Below, in pieces: positions 23,576 through 32,268 of a DNA stretch of 42,140 bases. The notes below the pieces were generated by a model, which was not told where the DNA came from, did no database searches, and was given only the letters and a program-made list of their open reading frames with translations. Position 1 is the stretch's first letter; each line of letters begins with the position of its first letter. Source of the stretch: Cacconaster sp045617505 (GTDB lineage Bacteria; Bacteroidota; Bacteroidia; Bacteroidales; UBA932); assembly GCA_045617505.1 (NCBI GenBank), contig JAZLIS010000059.1, positions 1-42,140 of the forward strand, read 5' to 3'. Both the position numbers and the translations under genes were made by a program.

Positions 23576-24889
23576 ATGAATTTGGTAGCCATAGTAGGAC
23601 GCCCGAACGTGGGCAAATCGACACTCTTCAACAGGTTGGTGGGTATCCGTCAGGCAATTGTAGATGAGACTGCCGGAGTTACCCGTGACCGCCATTACGG
23701 ACAGTGCGAGTGGTGCGGGCACGAATTCTCCGTGGTCGATACCGGAGGGTTCACATCCAACAGTGACGACGTGTTTGAGGGTGAAATCAGAAAACAGGTG
23801 CTTATTGCCATAGAGGAGTGCGATCTGGTGCTTTTTATGGTGGAGGCCCTGACAGGAGTGACGGATTTCGACTCCGAGATAGCGGATATTCTGCACCGCA
23901 GCAGGAAGCCGGTAATCCTTGCGGTGAACAAGGTGGATACCGGGGACAGGGTGTTCGACAGCTATCAGTTCTACAGCCTTGGATTGGGAGAGCCTTGGTG
24001 TATTGCCGCCGCGACGGGCAGTGGGACCGGAGACCTTCTTGACAAGGTGGTTGAGATGCTCCCCAAGGAGACGGTCGATGTTGCCGATCCGTTCGAGGGG
24101 TTGCCACGCTATACGATTGTGGGGAAACCCAATGTCGGCAAATCTTCCCTGACCAACGCCCTGTTGGGAGAAGAGAGGAACATTGTCACTCCGGTTGCAG
24201 GTACGACGAGGGATTCAATCTCTTCCCACTACAACAGGTACGGGCACGAATTCGTGATTGTGGATACTGCCGGACTGAGGAAAAAAACCAAAGTGACCGA
24301 GGACCTTGAATTCTATTCAGTGCTCAGATCCATCCGTGCGATAGAGAATTCCGATGTCTGCATCCTTATGGTCGATGCCACCACCGGGATAGAGGCACAG
24401 GATATGTCAATCTTCAATCTGATTGTCCGAAACCGCAAGGGGTGCGTGATTGTGGTCAACAAGTGGGATCTTGTGAAGGACAAGGGCTCAAATACGATGA
24501 ACGAGTATATCAGGGCCATAGAAGCCAGGATAGCCCCGTTCAACGACATTCCCATAATATTCACCTCCGCTACCGGAAAGCAGAGGATAATGAACGTGAT
24601 AGAGGCCGCTGATGAGGTTTATTGCAACTATTCGCGCCGTATTCCCACTTCACAGCTGAACGATGCGATGTTGCCTGAAATCGAGAACTATCCTCCACCT
24701 GCGTGGAAGGGTAAGTACATAAAAATCAAATACATCACCCAGCTTCCCACCAAGTCGCCGGCGTTCGCTTTTTTCTGCAATCTCCCACAGTATATACGCG
24801 ACCCCTACAAGCGTTATCTTGAAAACAAACTGAGGGAACACTTCAGTTTCCGGGGATGCACGATACAGATATTCTTGAGACAGAAATGA
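23576..24889 (+). CDS. der: Ribosome biogenesis GTPase Der (EngA)
   Basis: The 437-residue protein has two tandem GTPase domains, each with its own P-loop (GRPNVGKST near residue 8 and GKPNVGKSS near 182), DTGG/DTAG switch motifs and NKVD/NKWD base-recognition motifs. A C-terminal KH-like domain follows (about 355-437). This layout is unique to Der, needed for 50S subunit maturation. It starts 11 bp after the response regulator gene, and its stop overlaps the next start (ATGA). Confidence 0.97.
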   Translation: MNLVAIVGRPNVGKSTLFNRLVGIRQAIVDETAGVTRDRHYGQCEWCGHEFSVVDTGGFTSNSDDVFEGEIRKQVLIAIEECDLVLFMVEALTGVTDFDSEIADILHRSRKPVILAVNKVDTGDRVFDSYQFYSLGLGEPWCIAAATGSGTGDLLDKVVEMLPKETVDVADPFEGLPRYTIVGKPNVGKSSLTNALLGEERNIVTPVAGTTRDSISSHYNRYGHEFVIVDTAGLRKKTKVTEDLEFYSVLRSIRAIENSDVCILMVDATTGIEAQDMSIFNLIVRNRKGCVIVVNKWDLVKDKGSNTMNEYIRAIEARIAPFNDIPIIFTSATGKQRIMNVIEAADEVYCNYSRRIPTSQLNDAMLPEIENYPPPAWKGKYIKIKYITQLPTKSPAFAFFCNLPQYIRDPYKRYLENKLREHFSFRGCTIQIFLRQK

Positions 24890-25701
24890 TGAAGGAACAA
24901 CTGAACATAGCTCTATGCCAGAGCGATATAGTCTGGGAGGACGCTGCTGCCACCATCTCCCTGCTGGATTCTCCCACCCGCGCCTTCCTTTCAAGGTACG
25001 ACACTGATATACTGATATTCCCCGAAACCTATTCGGTGGGGTTCAGTATGAATCCTGAAGTCTCGGAGCGCCCTGACGGACCGTCGTCACAGTGGCTCAG
25101 GGAGATTTCTAAGGCTTACGGCGTTGCTGTCATCGCTTCCGTTCCGACGCTGGACAAGGATGCAAAGGGAGTTGAATGCAGGTATAACCGCTGCTGGTTC
25201 ATCTGCCCGGACGGTACGGAATATCATTACGACAAACACCATCTTTTCAACCATTCCGGAGAGGGTGCTGTCTATACCCCCGGGAAGGAGAGAGTCTGTA
25301 TCAGTTATGCGGGTTGGAACATAGAACTCAATGTCTGCTATGACCTCAGATTCCCTGTGTGGAGCCGCAACAATGGTAACAGGTATGACCTTCTGGTCAA
25401 TATCGCCAACTGGCCGGTGAGCCGTATCAAGGCCGCCTCCACTCTGATAAAGGCCAGGGCGGTGGAGAACAGCGCATACGCCCTGTTCTGCAACCGTATC
25501 GGTTCGGATCCCCTGTGTGAGTACAACGGGTGCTCGACCGTCGTGAACTGGTTCGGGGAGAGAATCTGCAGCGGACGGACAGTGGGTGGCCAGCGTTTCT
25601 ACAGGGCAGCGTTGAAGGCGTCCGACATAAGTCATTATCGCGAAAGGTTTGCGGCCTGGCGGGATGCCGATGAATTTGCATTGTTGAACGATTCAAAATA
25701 A
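24886..25701 (+). CDS. Carbon-nitrogen hydrolase, omega-amidase type
   Basis: The start at 24886 overlaps the der stop and gives 271 residues; an earlier in-frame ATG lies inside der. The nitrilase-fold catalytic triad is Glu47 (IFPETYSVGF), Lys117 (YDKHHLF) and Cys151 (LNVCYDLRFPVW). The YDLRFP and HLFNHSGE context matches the YafV/omega-amidase branch, which hydrolyses alpha-ketoglutaramate and related omega-amides, repairing by-products of transamination. It is 7 bp before iorA, whose operon includes an aminotransferase, so a metabolic link is plausible. Confidence 0.88.
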   Translation: MMKEQLNIALCQSDIVWEDAAATISLLDSPTRAFLSRYDTDILIFPETYSVGFSMNPEVSERPDGPSSQWLREISKAYGVAVIASVPTLDKDAKGVECRYNRCWFICPDGTEYHYDKHHLFNHSGEGAVYTPGKERVCISYAGWNIELNVCYDLRFPVWSRNNGNRYDLLVNIANWPVSRIKAASTLIKARAVENSAYALFCNRIGSDPLCEYNGCSTVVNWFGERICSGRTVGGQRFYRAALKASDISHYRERFAAWRDADEFALLNDSK

Positions 25702-25708
25702 CATACTG

Positions 25709-27298
25709 ATGTCAGAAAAAATGTTGTTGCTTGGGGATGAGGCAGTTGCCCTCGGTGCGATCAACGCCGGCCTGTCCGGCGTCTATGCCTATCCCGGCAC
25801 ACCTTCCACCGAAATAACGGAGTTTATTCAGGGCCATCCCCTCGCCCGTGAGAGGAAAGTCCACAGCCGCTGGTCAACCAATGAGAAGACGGCTATGGAG
25901 GAGGCTCTCGGGATGTCATTCGCGGGCAAGAGGGCGATGGTGTGTATGAAACACGTCGGAATGAACGTCTGTGCCGACGCCTTTGTCAACAGTGCCATAA
26001 CAGGAGTGAACGGGGGGCTGGTTGTGATTGCGGCCGACGACCCTTCGATGCACTCTTCCCAAAATGAACAGGACAGCCGATTCTATGGCAAGTTCGCCAT
26101 GATTCCCATTCTGGAACCGTCCGACCAGCAGGAGTGCTACGATATGACGGCATACGCCTTCGATCTTTCAGAGAAGTTGAAACTGCCTGTACTGATGAGG
26201 CTTGTGACCAGGGTGGCTCATTCCCGCGCATCTGTGGTGACGGGTTCATCCAGGTGTCAGAACGCGCTCTCGCCGGAGGCGGATTCCCGCCATTGGGTCC
26301 TGCTTCCGGGCATTGCCAGGCGGCAGTATGCATCCTTGGTTGAAAAGCAGAATCTCATTGCTTCGCTGGCTGAAGAGTCGGCTTTCAACAGGTACGAGCC
26401 GTCGTTCTCCGACCTCGGAGTGATTGCCTGCGGAATAGCTTACAACTATGTGATGGAAGCTGGTGTAAAGAACGTGCTCAAGGTTTCCCAATATCCTTTG
26501 CCTGCGGCGGCCATAAAAGAGATGGCCCGGGGATGCGACAGGATTCTTGTGGTTGAGGACGGGCAGCCTTTTGCAGAGCAGGAGGTCAAGGCTATTCTCG
26601 GTGCCGGTTTCAAGGTTGAGGGGCGGCTGACAGGAGCTTTGCCTCGTACAGGGGAACTTACTCCGGACAGCGTTGCCGTAGCTCTCGGTCTGAAGGTGGA
26701 ACCTGCATACGGACCGGCGGAAAATGTTTCTCCACGTCCTCCTCAACTGTGCAATGGATGTTCCCACAGGGACGTATTTGCAGCGCTTGTCAAGGTGCTG
26801 GAGGATTATCCTCAGGCAAGGGTGTTCGGAGACATAGGCTGCTACACGCTCGGGGCATTGCCCCCTTTCAAGGCTCTTGACAGTACGGTTGATATGGGTG
26901 CCTCCATTACGATGGCAAAAGGTGCGGCTGATGCGGGAATCTATCCCGCAGTTGCGGTAATAGGGGACAGTACCTTCACCCATTCCGGAATGACGGGTCT
27001 TCTGGATGCCGTCAACGAGAATGCCGACATTACGGTCATTATATCCGACAATCTGACCACCGCGATGACAGGTGGCCAGGACAGTGCCGGAACCAACAAG
27101 TTTGAAAGCATCTGCAAGGGTCTCGGTGTGAATCCCGACCATTTGAAGGTGGTTCTTCCGATGCCCAAGACGATGGATGAGATAAAGGAAGTCATCCGTC
27201 AGGAGATAAATTATCACGGAGTGTCCGTAATCATCCCCAGAAGAGAGTGTATGAATACCTTGAACAGGAGATTGCGTAAACAAAAGGCAGGAAAATGA
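25709..27298 (+). CDS. iorA: Indolepyruvate (arylpyruvate) ferredoxin oxidoreductase, alpha subunit
   Basis: The 529-residue protein has the pyrimidine-binding domain first (VYAYPGTPSTEITEF near residue 30) and the thiamine-diphosphate domain second (GDSTFTHSGMTGLLDAV near 420-440, with DNLTTAMTGGQD). Archaeal IorA is usually about 600 residues or more and ends in ferredoxin-like clusters. This protein ends soon after the thiamine domain. It keeps CNGC (near 345-350) and GDIGC, the likely ligands of a single proximal cluster. The enzyme interconverts aryl-pyruvates and aryl-acetyl-CoA with ferredoxin as electron carrier. It overlaps iorB by 4 bp. Confidence 0.93.
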   Translation: MSEKMLLLGDEAVALGAINAGLSGVYAYPGTPSTEITEFIQGHPLARERKVHSRWSTNEKTAMEEALGMSFAGKRAMVCMKHVGMNVCADAFVNSAITGVNGGLVVIAADDPSMHSSQNEQDSRFYGKFAMIPILEPSDQQECYDMTAYAFDLSEKLKLPVLMRLVTRVAHSRASVVTGSSRCQNALSPEADSRHWVLLPGIARRQYASLVEKQNLIASLAEESAFNRYEPSFSDLGVIACGIAYNYVMEAGVKNVLKVSQYPLPAAAIKEMARGCDRILVVEDGQPFAEQEVKAILGAGFKVEGRLTGALPRTGELTPDSVAVALGLKVEPAYGPAENVSPRPPQLCNGCSHRDVFAALVKVLEDYPQARVFGDIGCYTLGALPPFKALDSTVDMGASITMAKGAADAGIYPAVAVIGDSTFTHSGMTGLLDAVNENADITVIISDNLTTAMTGGQDSAGTNKFESICKGLGVNPDHLKVVLPMPKTMDEIKEVIRQEINYHGVSVIIPRRECMNTLNRRLRKQKAGK

Positions 27299-27873
27299 AA
27301 CTTGACATAATGCTTGCCGGTGTGGGGGGACAGGGTATCCTTTCCATCGCGACTGTAATTGGGGTTGCGGCTGTGGAAGCCGGAATCTGTCTCAAACAGG
27401 CTGAGGCTCACGGTATGAGCCAGAGAGGCGGGGATGTGCAGAGCCATCTGCGCCTTTCCACCGAGCCGATTCATTCTGACCTCATTGAGAAGGGTAGGGC
27501 AGATATGATAATTGCCCTTGAGCCGATGGAGGCCCTCAGATATGTGCACTATCTTTCTGCAGACGGAATGATTGTGGCATCTTCCGCCCCGTTTGTCAAC
27601 ATCCCCGACTATCCGGATGCCGGACAGTTGGAGAGGGAACTTTCCGCTTTCCCCAATGTGGTGAAAGCGGACGTTGTAGAGGCTTCGGCTCAGGCCGGAG
27701 TCCCGAGAAGTTCCAATATAATGCTTCTGGGTATGGCCGCCCCTTTTATGAAAATTCTTACTCCCGATGCTTTGAGCAAGGCTGTGGCCACTTTCTTCGC
27801 TCCCAAGGGCGAAGTTGTGGTGGAGGCCAATCTGAAGGCGTTTGACCTGGGACTTGAAATTGTTGCAAAATGA
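27295..27873 (+). CDS. iorB: Indolepyruvate (arylpyruvate) ferredoxin oxidoreductase, beta (gamma-domain) subunit
   Basis: The 192-residue protein is the gamma-type domain of 2-oxoacid:ferredoxin oxidoreductases. It opens with MLAGVGGQGILSIA and contains the conserved EAHGMSQRGGDVQSHLR segment, which is specific to the IorB branch. Length is normal. It pairs with IorA, overlapping it by 4 bp, and overlaps the following aminotransferase gene by 4 bp, so all three are likely translated as a coupled unit. Confidence 0.95.
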   Translation: MKLDIMLAGVGGQGILSIATVIGVAAVEAGICLKQAEAHGMSQRGGDVQSHLRLSTEPIHSDLIEKGRADMIIALEPMEALRYVHYLSADGMIVASSAPFVNIPDYPDAGQLERELSAFPNVVKADVVEASAQAGVPRSSNIMLLGMAAPFMKILTPDALSKAVATFFAPKGEVVVEANLKAFDLGLEIVAK

Positions 27874-29183
27874 AGATATTCAGCGAAGAACTTGTTGAAG
27901 AGGCAAGAGTTGCCTGCAATGTTGCAGACCTTACAAAAGCTACGATAGGGGAGACAATCCTCCTTGCAGAGTATTTACAGAAGAGGACCGGAATCCCCTT
28001 CATACGGATGGATCAGGGTTCCCCGAGTCTTCCTTCGAACAGATTCGGAATCGAGACGGAGAAGGCTGCACTGGACCGTGGTGTCGGGGCTTTTTACCCT
28101 CCGGCAGACGGTATTCCGGAGGTGAAGACAGCGGCATCGGATTTTATCAAGGCGTTTCTGAACGTGAATGTAAGTGCCAGGTCGTGTGTCCCCTGCACCG
28201 GCTCAGTCACCGGCTCGTTTGCATCCTTCATCGCCTGCACCCAACGCGTGAAGGGAAAGGATAAGGTACTTTTCATAAATCCCGGTTTTCCGATAATGAA
28301 CTCCCAGCTGAGGGTTCTCGGAATCGGATGGAAGGAGTTCGACATATATGAATACCGTGGTGAGGCGTTGCGGGACAAGTTGCACAGTATGCTTTCCGAC
28401 GGGGACGTTGCCGTGATTTCCTATTCCAGCCCGAACAACCCGGCCTGGATATGTCTCACGGAGGATGAACTGAAGATAATCGGGGAGGCGGCGACGGAGT
28501 TCGACGCCGTGGTGATGGAGGATCTGGCCTATTTCTGTATGGACTACAGGCGGGATCTGGGACATCCGTATGAAGCTCCGTATCTGCCCACGGTGGCCCG
28601 ATATACCGACAACTACATCCTTATGACCTCTTCTTCCAAGATTTTCAGTTATGCCGGTCAGAGGATAGCATTCATAGGCATAAGCGACAAACTGTACGAC
28701 AGAGTGTATCAGCCTCTTGCCGACAGATACCATACCACGGGCGCGTTCGGTCCCACTCTGGTTGCAGCTATTCTTTATATGATTACCAGCGGATGCACCG
28801 CTTCCACTCAGTACGGCTATGCAGGGATGATGAGGCTTGCCTGTGAAGGGAAGATTAATTTCGTGGAAGATGTGAAGGCCTATTCGCAGCGGGCTGCCCG
28901 TATGAAGGAAATCTATTGTCGGAACGGTTTCCATATTGTGTATGACAAGGATGTGGATGAAGAGGTGGGGGACGGGTTCTTCTTCTCCCTCGGATACGGA
29001 AAGATGACCAGTTCCGAACTTGTAAGGGAACTGTTGTTCTACGGGATAAGCAGTATTTCTCTGGCGACCTCCGGAAGTTTGAGAAACGGGGTCCGTGCCT
29101 GCAGTGCGAGGGTCACCGAGGATATGTACGGGCTGTTGGAGGAACGGGCCCGCAATTTTAACGAGGATCACAAAGATTTGTAA
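27870..29183 (+). CDS. Class I/II aminotransferase, probably aromatic amino acid aminotransferase
   Basis: The 437-residue pyridoxal-phosphate enzyme of fold type I has SPNNP (187-191), the Asp that holds the cofactor nitrogen at about 218 (VMEDLAYF) and the Schiff-base Lys257 (TSSSKIFSYAGQR). It sits between iorB (4-bp overlap) and a phenylacetate-CoA ligase gene. This suggests it interconverts aromatic amino acids and aryl-pyruvates, the substrates of IorAB. The sequence family alone would not fix the substrate; other 2-oxoacids remain possible. Confidence 0.85.
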   Translation: MKIFSEELVEEARVACNVADLTKATIGETILLAEYLQKRTGIPFIRMDQGSPSLPSNRFGIETEKAALDRGVGAFYPPADGIPEVKTAASDFIKAFLNVNVSARSCVPCTGSVTGSFASFIACTQRVKGKDKVLFINPGFPIMNSQLRVLGIGWKEFDIYEYRGEALRDKLHSMLSDGDVAVISYSSPNNPAWICLTEDELKIIGEAATEFDAVVMEDLAYFCMDYRRDLGHPYEAPYLPTVARYTDNYILMTSSSKIFSYAGQRIAFIGISDKLYDRVYQPLADRYHTTGAFGPTLVAAILYMITSGCTASTQYGYAGMMRLACEGKINFVEDVKAYSQRAARMKEIYCRNGFHIVYDKDVDEEVGDGFFFSLGYGKMTSSELVRELLFYGISSISLATSGSLRNGVRACSARVTEDMYGLLEERARNFNEDHKDL

Positions 29184-29189
29184 ATAAAT

Positions 29190-30509
29190 ATGATTATGGA
29201 CATTACGTCAAGATATTTCAATCCTGAAATGGAGACTCTGGACCGTGACGGCATCCGAGTCCTCCAGACGGAAAGACTCCACGCAACTCTCCGTCACTGT
29301 ATGAATTCGGAATTCTACAGGAACAGATTCCGGGAAAACGGCATTTCCGTGGAGGATATCAGGACTCTGGATGACCTGCATAAGATTCCTTTCACCACCA
29401 AGGCTGATCTCAGGGATACCTATCCTTTCGGGATGGCTTCCGTCCCTTTGGAAAAGTGTGTGCGTCTTCATTCCTCGAGCGGCACGACCGGGAACCCTAC
29501 GGTCATCCTTCATACGCAGCGGGATCTTGACCAGTGGGCCAACGCCGTTGCAAGGTGTCTCTGGATGGTGGGCTGCCGTCCTTCCGATGTTTTCCAGAAT
29601 TCATCCGGCTACGGAATGTTCACCGGCGGACTGGGATTCCAGTACGGAGCGGAGAAGCTCGGTATGCTGACAGTCCCTGCAGCTGCGGGTAACTCTCTCA
29701 GGCAGTTGAAATTCATAAAGGATTTCGGAACAACTGCCCTCCACGCCATCCCGAGTTATGCCTCCCGCCTTTTTGAGGTGATGGTGGAGCAGGGCATTGA
29801 CCCACGCCGCGACACAAAGCTCCGCACTTTGGTCATCGGTGCCGAACCCCATAGTGAGGAGACCCGCCGCAGAATCGAGGATATGCTCGGTGTCAAGGCA
29901 TACAATTCTTTCGGTATGAGCGAAATGTGCGGGCCTGGTGTAGCGTTTGAATGTCCTGAGCAGAACGGACTTCATATATGGGAGGATTACTACATCGTGG
30001 AGATTGTCGATCCCCAGACCCTCGAACCTGTGCCGGAAGGTGAAATAGGGGAGATGGTTCTTACCACCATAAATCGTGAGGCGATGCCTCTGCTGCGATA
30101 CAGGACCCGGGACCTTACCAGGATTCTTCCCGGCGATTGCCCCTGCGGCAGACATCATCTCCGTCTGGACCGTATGCAGGGAAGAAGTGACGATATGATA
30201 ATCATCAAGGGCGTCAATATCTTCCCCATTCAGATAGAGAAGATTCTGATGCAGTTCCCCGAAGTGGGCAGCGACTACCTCATCACTCTCGAAACTCTGT
30301 CCAACAACGACGCTATGACAATCGAAGTGGAACTCAAGCAGATGGCTGTCGATGACTACAGATTGCTGGAAAATCTTTCCAAGTCGATTGTAAGTGCCTT
30401 GCGGGATGAAATACTGGTAACTCCGAAACTTCGTCTCCTTCCTAAGGGCACAATTCCGAAGAGCGAGGGTAAGGCGGTGAGAGTAAAAGATTTACGTAAG
30501 AAATTCTGA
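29190..30509 (+). CDS. paaK: Phenylacetate-CoA ligase (AMP-forming), first copy
   Basis: The 439-residue adenylate-forming enzyme of the PaaK family has the phosphate loop HSSSGTTGNP, the acyl-site region YGMFTGGLG, YRTRDLTRI and the hinge region DDMIIIKGVNIFPIQIE. The catalytic Lys is in PKSEGKAVRV near the C-terminus. It activates phenylacetate or a similar aryl acid to the CoA thioester in the cytoplasm. A second ATG two codons later (at 29196) could be the start. It is 6 bp after the aminotransferase. A paralogue of about the same length lies 454 bp downstream. Confidence 0.93.
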   Translation: MIMDITSRYFNPEMETLDRDGIRVLQTERLHATLRHCMNSEFYRNRFRENGISVEDIRTLDDLHKIPFTTKADLRDTYPFGMASVPLEKCVRLHSSSGTTGNPTVILHTQRDLDQWANAVARCLWMVGCRPSDVFQNSSGYGMFTGGLGFQYGAEKLGMLTVPAAAGNSLRQLKFIKDFGTTALHAIPSYASRLFEVMVEQGIDPRRDTKLRTLVIGAEPHSEETRRRIEDMLGVKAYNSFGMSEMCGPGVAFECPEQNGLHIWEDYYIVEIVDPQTLEPVPEGEIGEMVLTTINREAMPLLRYRTRDLTRILPGDCPCGRHHLRLDRMQGRSDDMIIIKGVNIFPIQIEKILMQFPEVGSDYLITLETLSNNDAMTIEVELKQMAVDDYRLLENLSKSIVSALRDEILVTPKLRLLPKGTIPKSEGKAVRVKDLRKKF

Positions 30510-30527
30510 CAATTAAAAAAGACGGAT

Positions 30528-30953
30528 ATGACAGTACATCAACTTTCAATCTTTGTGGAGAACAGGCAGGGAACCCTCATAAGGGTCCTTCATCTCCTGA
30601 AGGAGGCCGGCGTGCAGCTGATTGCCTCCACAATAGCGGATACCGTAGAATACGGGATTTACCGCATCATCTGCAGTGAACCGGACCGTGCCTATTCCGT
30701 ATTGAAGGAGAAAGGCATCTCCGTAGCCTTGTCCGATGTCTTTGCAATCGAATTGGACGACAAGGTGGGTCGTGCGGCGGATACCCTGACTCTTTTTTCC
30801 GAGGCGGGCATCAGCATAGCTTATATGTATTCATTCCTTCTCAAGGGCAAGGGAATACTTGTATTCCGCACCGACGACGGCGACAGAACTTGTGAGGTGA
30901 TAAGGCAGAACGGGCTGAAATATATTCCCGAGTCCGATCTTTCGAAATATTAG
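30528..30953 (+). CDS. Tandem ACT-domain protein
   Basis: The 141-residue protein consists of two ACT domains (about 1-68 and 70-140). The first opens HQLSIFVENRQGTLIRVLHLL and the second ALSDVFAIELDD through GISIAYMYSFLL. ACT pairs bind amino acids at their interface and usually regulate enzymes. It lies between the two paaK genes (18 bp and 10 bp gaps), a placement seen in aryl-acid clusters. It probably senses an aromatic amino acid and tunes the pathway; the partner enzyme is not known. Confidence 0.88.
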   Translation: MTVHQLSIFVENRQGTLIRVLHLLKEAGVQLIASTIADTVEYGIYRIICSEPDRAYSVLKEKGISVALSDVFAIELDDKVGRAADTLTLFSEAGISIAYMYSFLLKGKGILVFRTDDGDRTCEVIRQNGLKYIPESDLSKY

Positions 30954-30963
30954 TACAGCCGAT

Positions 30964-32268
30964 ATGCCTATTTGGAACAAACACAAGGAGTGTATGAGTC
31001 TTGACGAGCGCACCGAACTTCAAGGTAAGCGCCTCCATAAGGTTGTGGATTATGTCTATCACAATACTCCCTTTTATAGAGAAAAAATGCAATGCTCCGG
31101 TGTCGAGCCGGATGATATCAAGACAATAGAAGATATAGTCAAACTACCGTTCACCACGAAGCAGGATTTGAGGGACAACTATCCTTTTGGAATGCAGGCG
31201 GCTCCTCAGAGCGAGATTGTCCGTGTCCACGCATCCACTGGTACAACCGGCAAGCCTACGATTGTAGGATATACCAGAAAGGACATCTCCGTATGGAGCG
31301 AGGCCGTTGCACGTGCCTTCACATCATTCGGAGTGACGCGCGATGACCTCTTCTCCGTGGCATACGGCTATGGCCTCTTCACCGGAGGACTGGGTGTCCA
31401 CTACGGACTCGAAAATCTGGGGGCATCTGTCATCCCCACCTCAACCGGCAATACCGAGAAGCATGTAAAACTCCTTGTCGATCTGCACATCACCGGAATT
31501 GCCTGCACTCCCTCGTATGCTCTCCATCTTGCGGAGGTGTTGGGCAAACTCGGTTATCGGAAGGAGGACCTCAGGCTTCGCATCGGAGCCTTCGGAGGTG
31601 AACCTTGGACGGAGGGTATGCGCCTGGAAGTTGAGTCAAGGCTTGGCCTGAAAGCCTTCAACATATATGGCTTGAGCGAGATAATGGGCCCCGGCGTCAG
31701 TTTTGAATGCGAGGCTCAGGACGGCTCCCACATAAACGATGATCATTTCTATCCCGAGTTGATAGATCCCAATACTCTCCAGCCCGTAGGGGAAGGGATG
31801 ACGGGAGAGTTGGTCTTCACCACCTTGACCAAGGACGGAATGCCGTTGCTCCGTTACCGTACCCGTGACCTGACTACCCTGGACCATACTCCCTGCTCCT
31901 GCGGGAGGACAATGTCCCGTATGGGCAGAATTCTCGGTCGAAGCGATGATATGCTCATTATCAGGGGTATAAATGTCTTCCCCAGTCAGATAGAGAGCGT
32001 GATTCTCGGTTTCCCTGAGTTCGAGCCGCAGTATATTCTTGTGGTTGACAGGGTTGCGAATCTCGATACTCTGCAGGTGCAGGTCGAGATACGTCCAGAG
32101 TTTTTCACCGATGACGTGAAGACCATAGAGAATCTCCAGAAAAAACTCTCCGATGCAATCAGGAGCGTCATATCCATCTCTGCCAACGTGCGTGTCCTGT
32201 TCCCCGGAACAATCAAACGCAGCGAGGGCAAGGGAAATCATATCATTGATAATAGAAAATTAGTGTAA
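30964..32268 (+). CDS. paaK: Phenylacetate-CoA ligase (AMP-forming), second copy
   Basis: The 434-residue paralogue of the gene at 29190 has the same motif order: HASTGTTGKPT phosphate loop, YGLFTGGLG, YRTRDLTTL, DDMLIIRGINVFPSQIE and the terminal KRSEGKGNH. The two copies differ at many positions throughout, so this is an old duplication and probably a different aryl-acid preference (for example phenylacetate against indole- or hydroxyphenylacetate). Its stop codon is followed immediately by the start codon of the glycosyltransferase gene. Confidence 0.93.
   Translation: MPIWNKHKECMSLDERTELQGKRLHKVVDYVYHNTPFYREKMQCSGVEPDDIKTIEDIVKLPFTTKQDLRDNYPFGMQAAPQSEIVRVHASTGTTGKPTIVGYTRKDISVWSEAVARAFTSFGVTRDDLFSVAYGYGLFTGGLGVHYGLENLGASVIPTSTGNTEKHVKLLVDLHITGIACTPSYALHLAEVLGKLGYRKEDLRLRIGAFGGEPWTEGMRLEVESRLGLKAFNIYGLSEIMGPGVSFECEAQDGSHINDDHFYPELIDPNTLQPVGEGMTGELVFTTLTKDGMPLLRYRTRDLTTLDHTPCSCGRTMSRMGRILGRSDDMLIIRGINVFPSQIESVILGFPEFEPQYILVVDRVANLDTLQVQVEIRPEFFTDDVKTIENLQKKLSDAIRSVISISANVRVLFPGTIKRSEGKGNHIIDNRKLV

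Noticed and set aside
26246..27283. A 345-codon minus-strand open frame
   Set aside because: It lies fully antisense to iorA, which has all its family motifs. No domain or promoter supports it.
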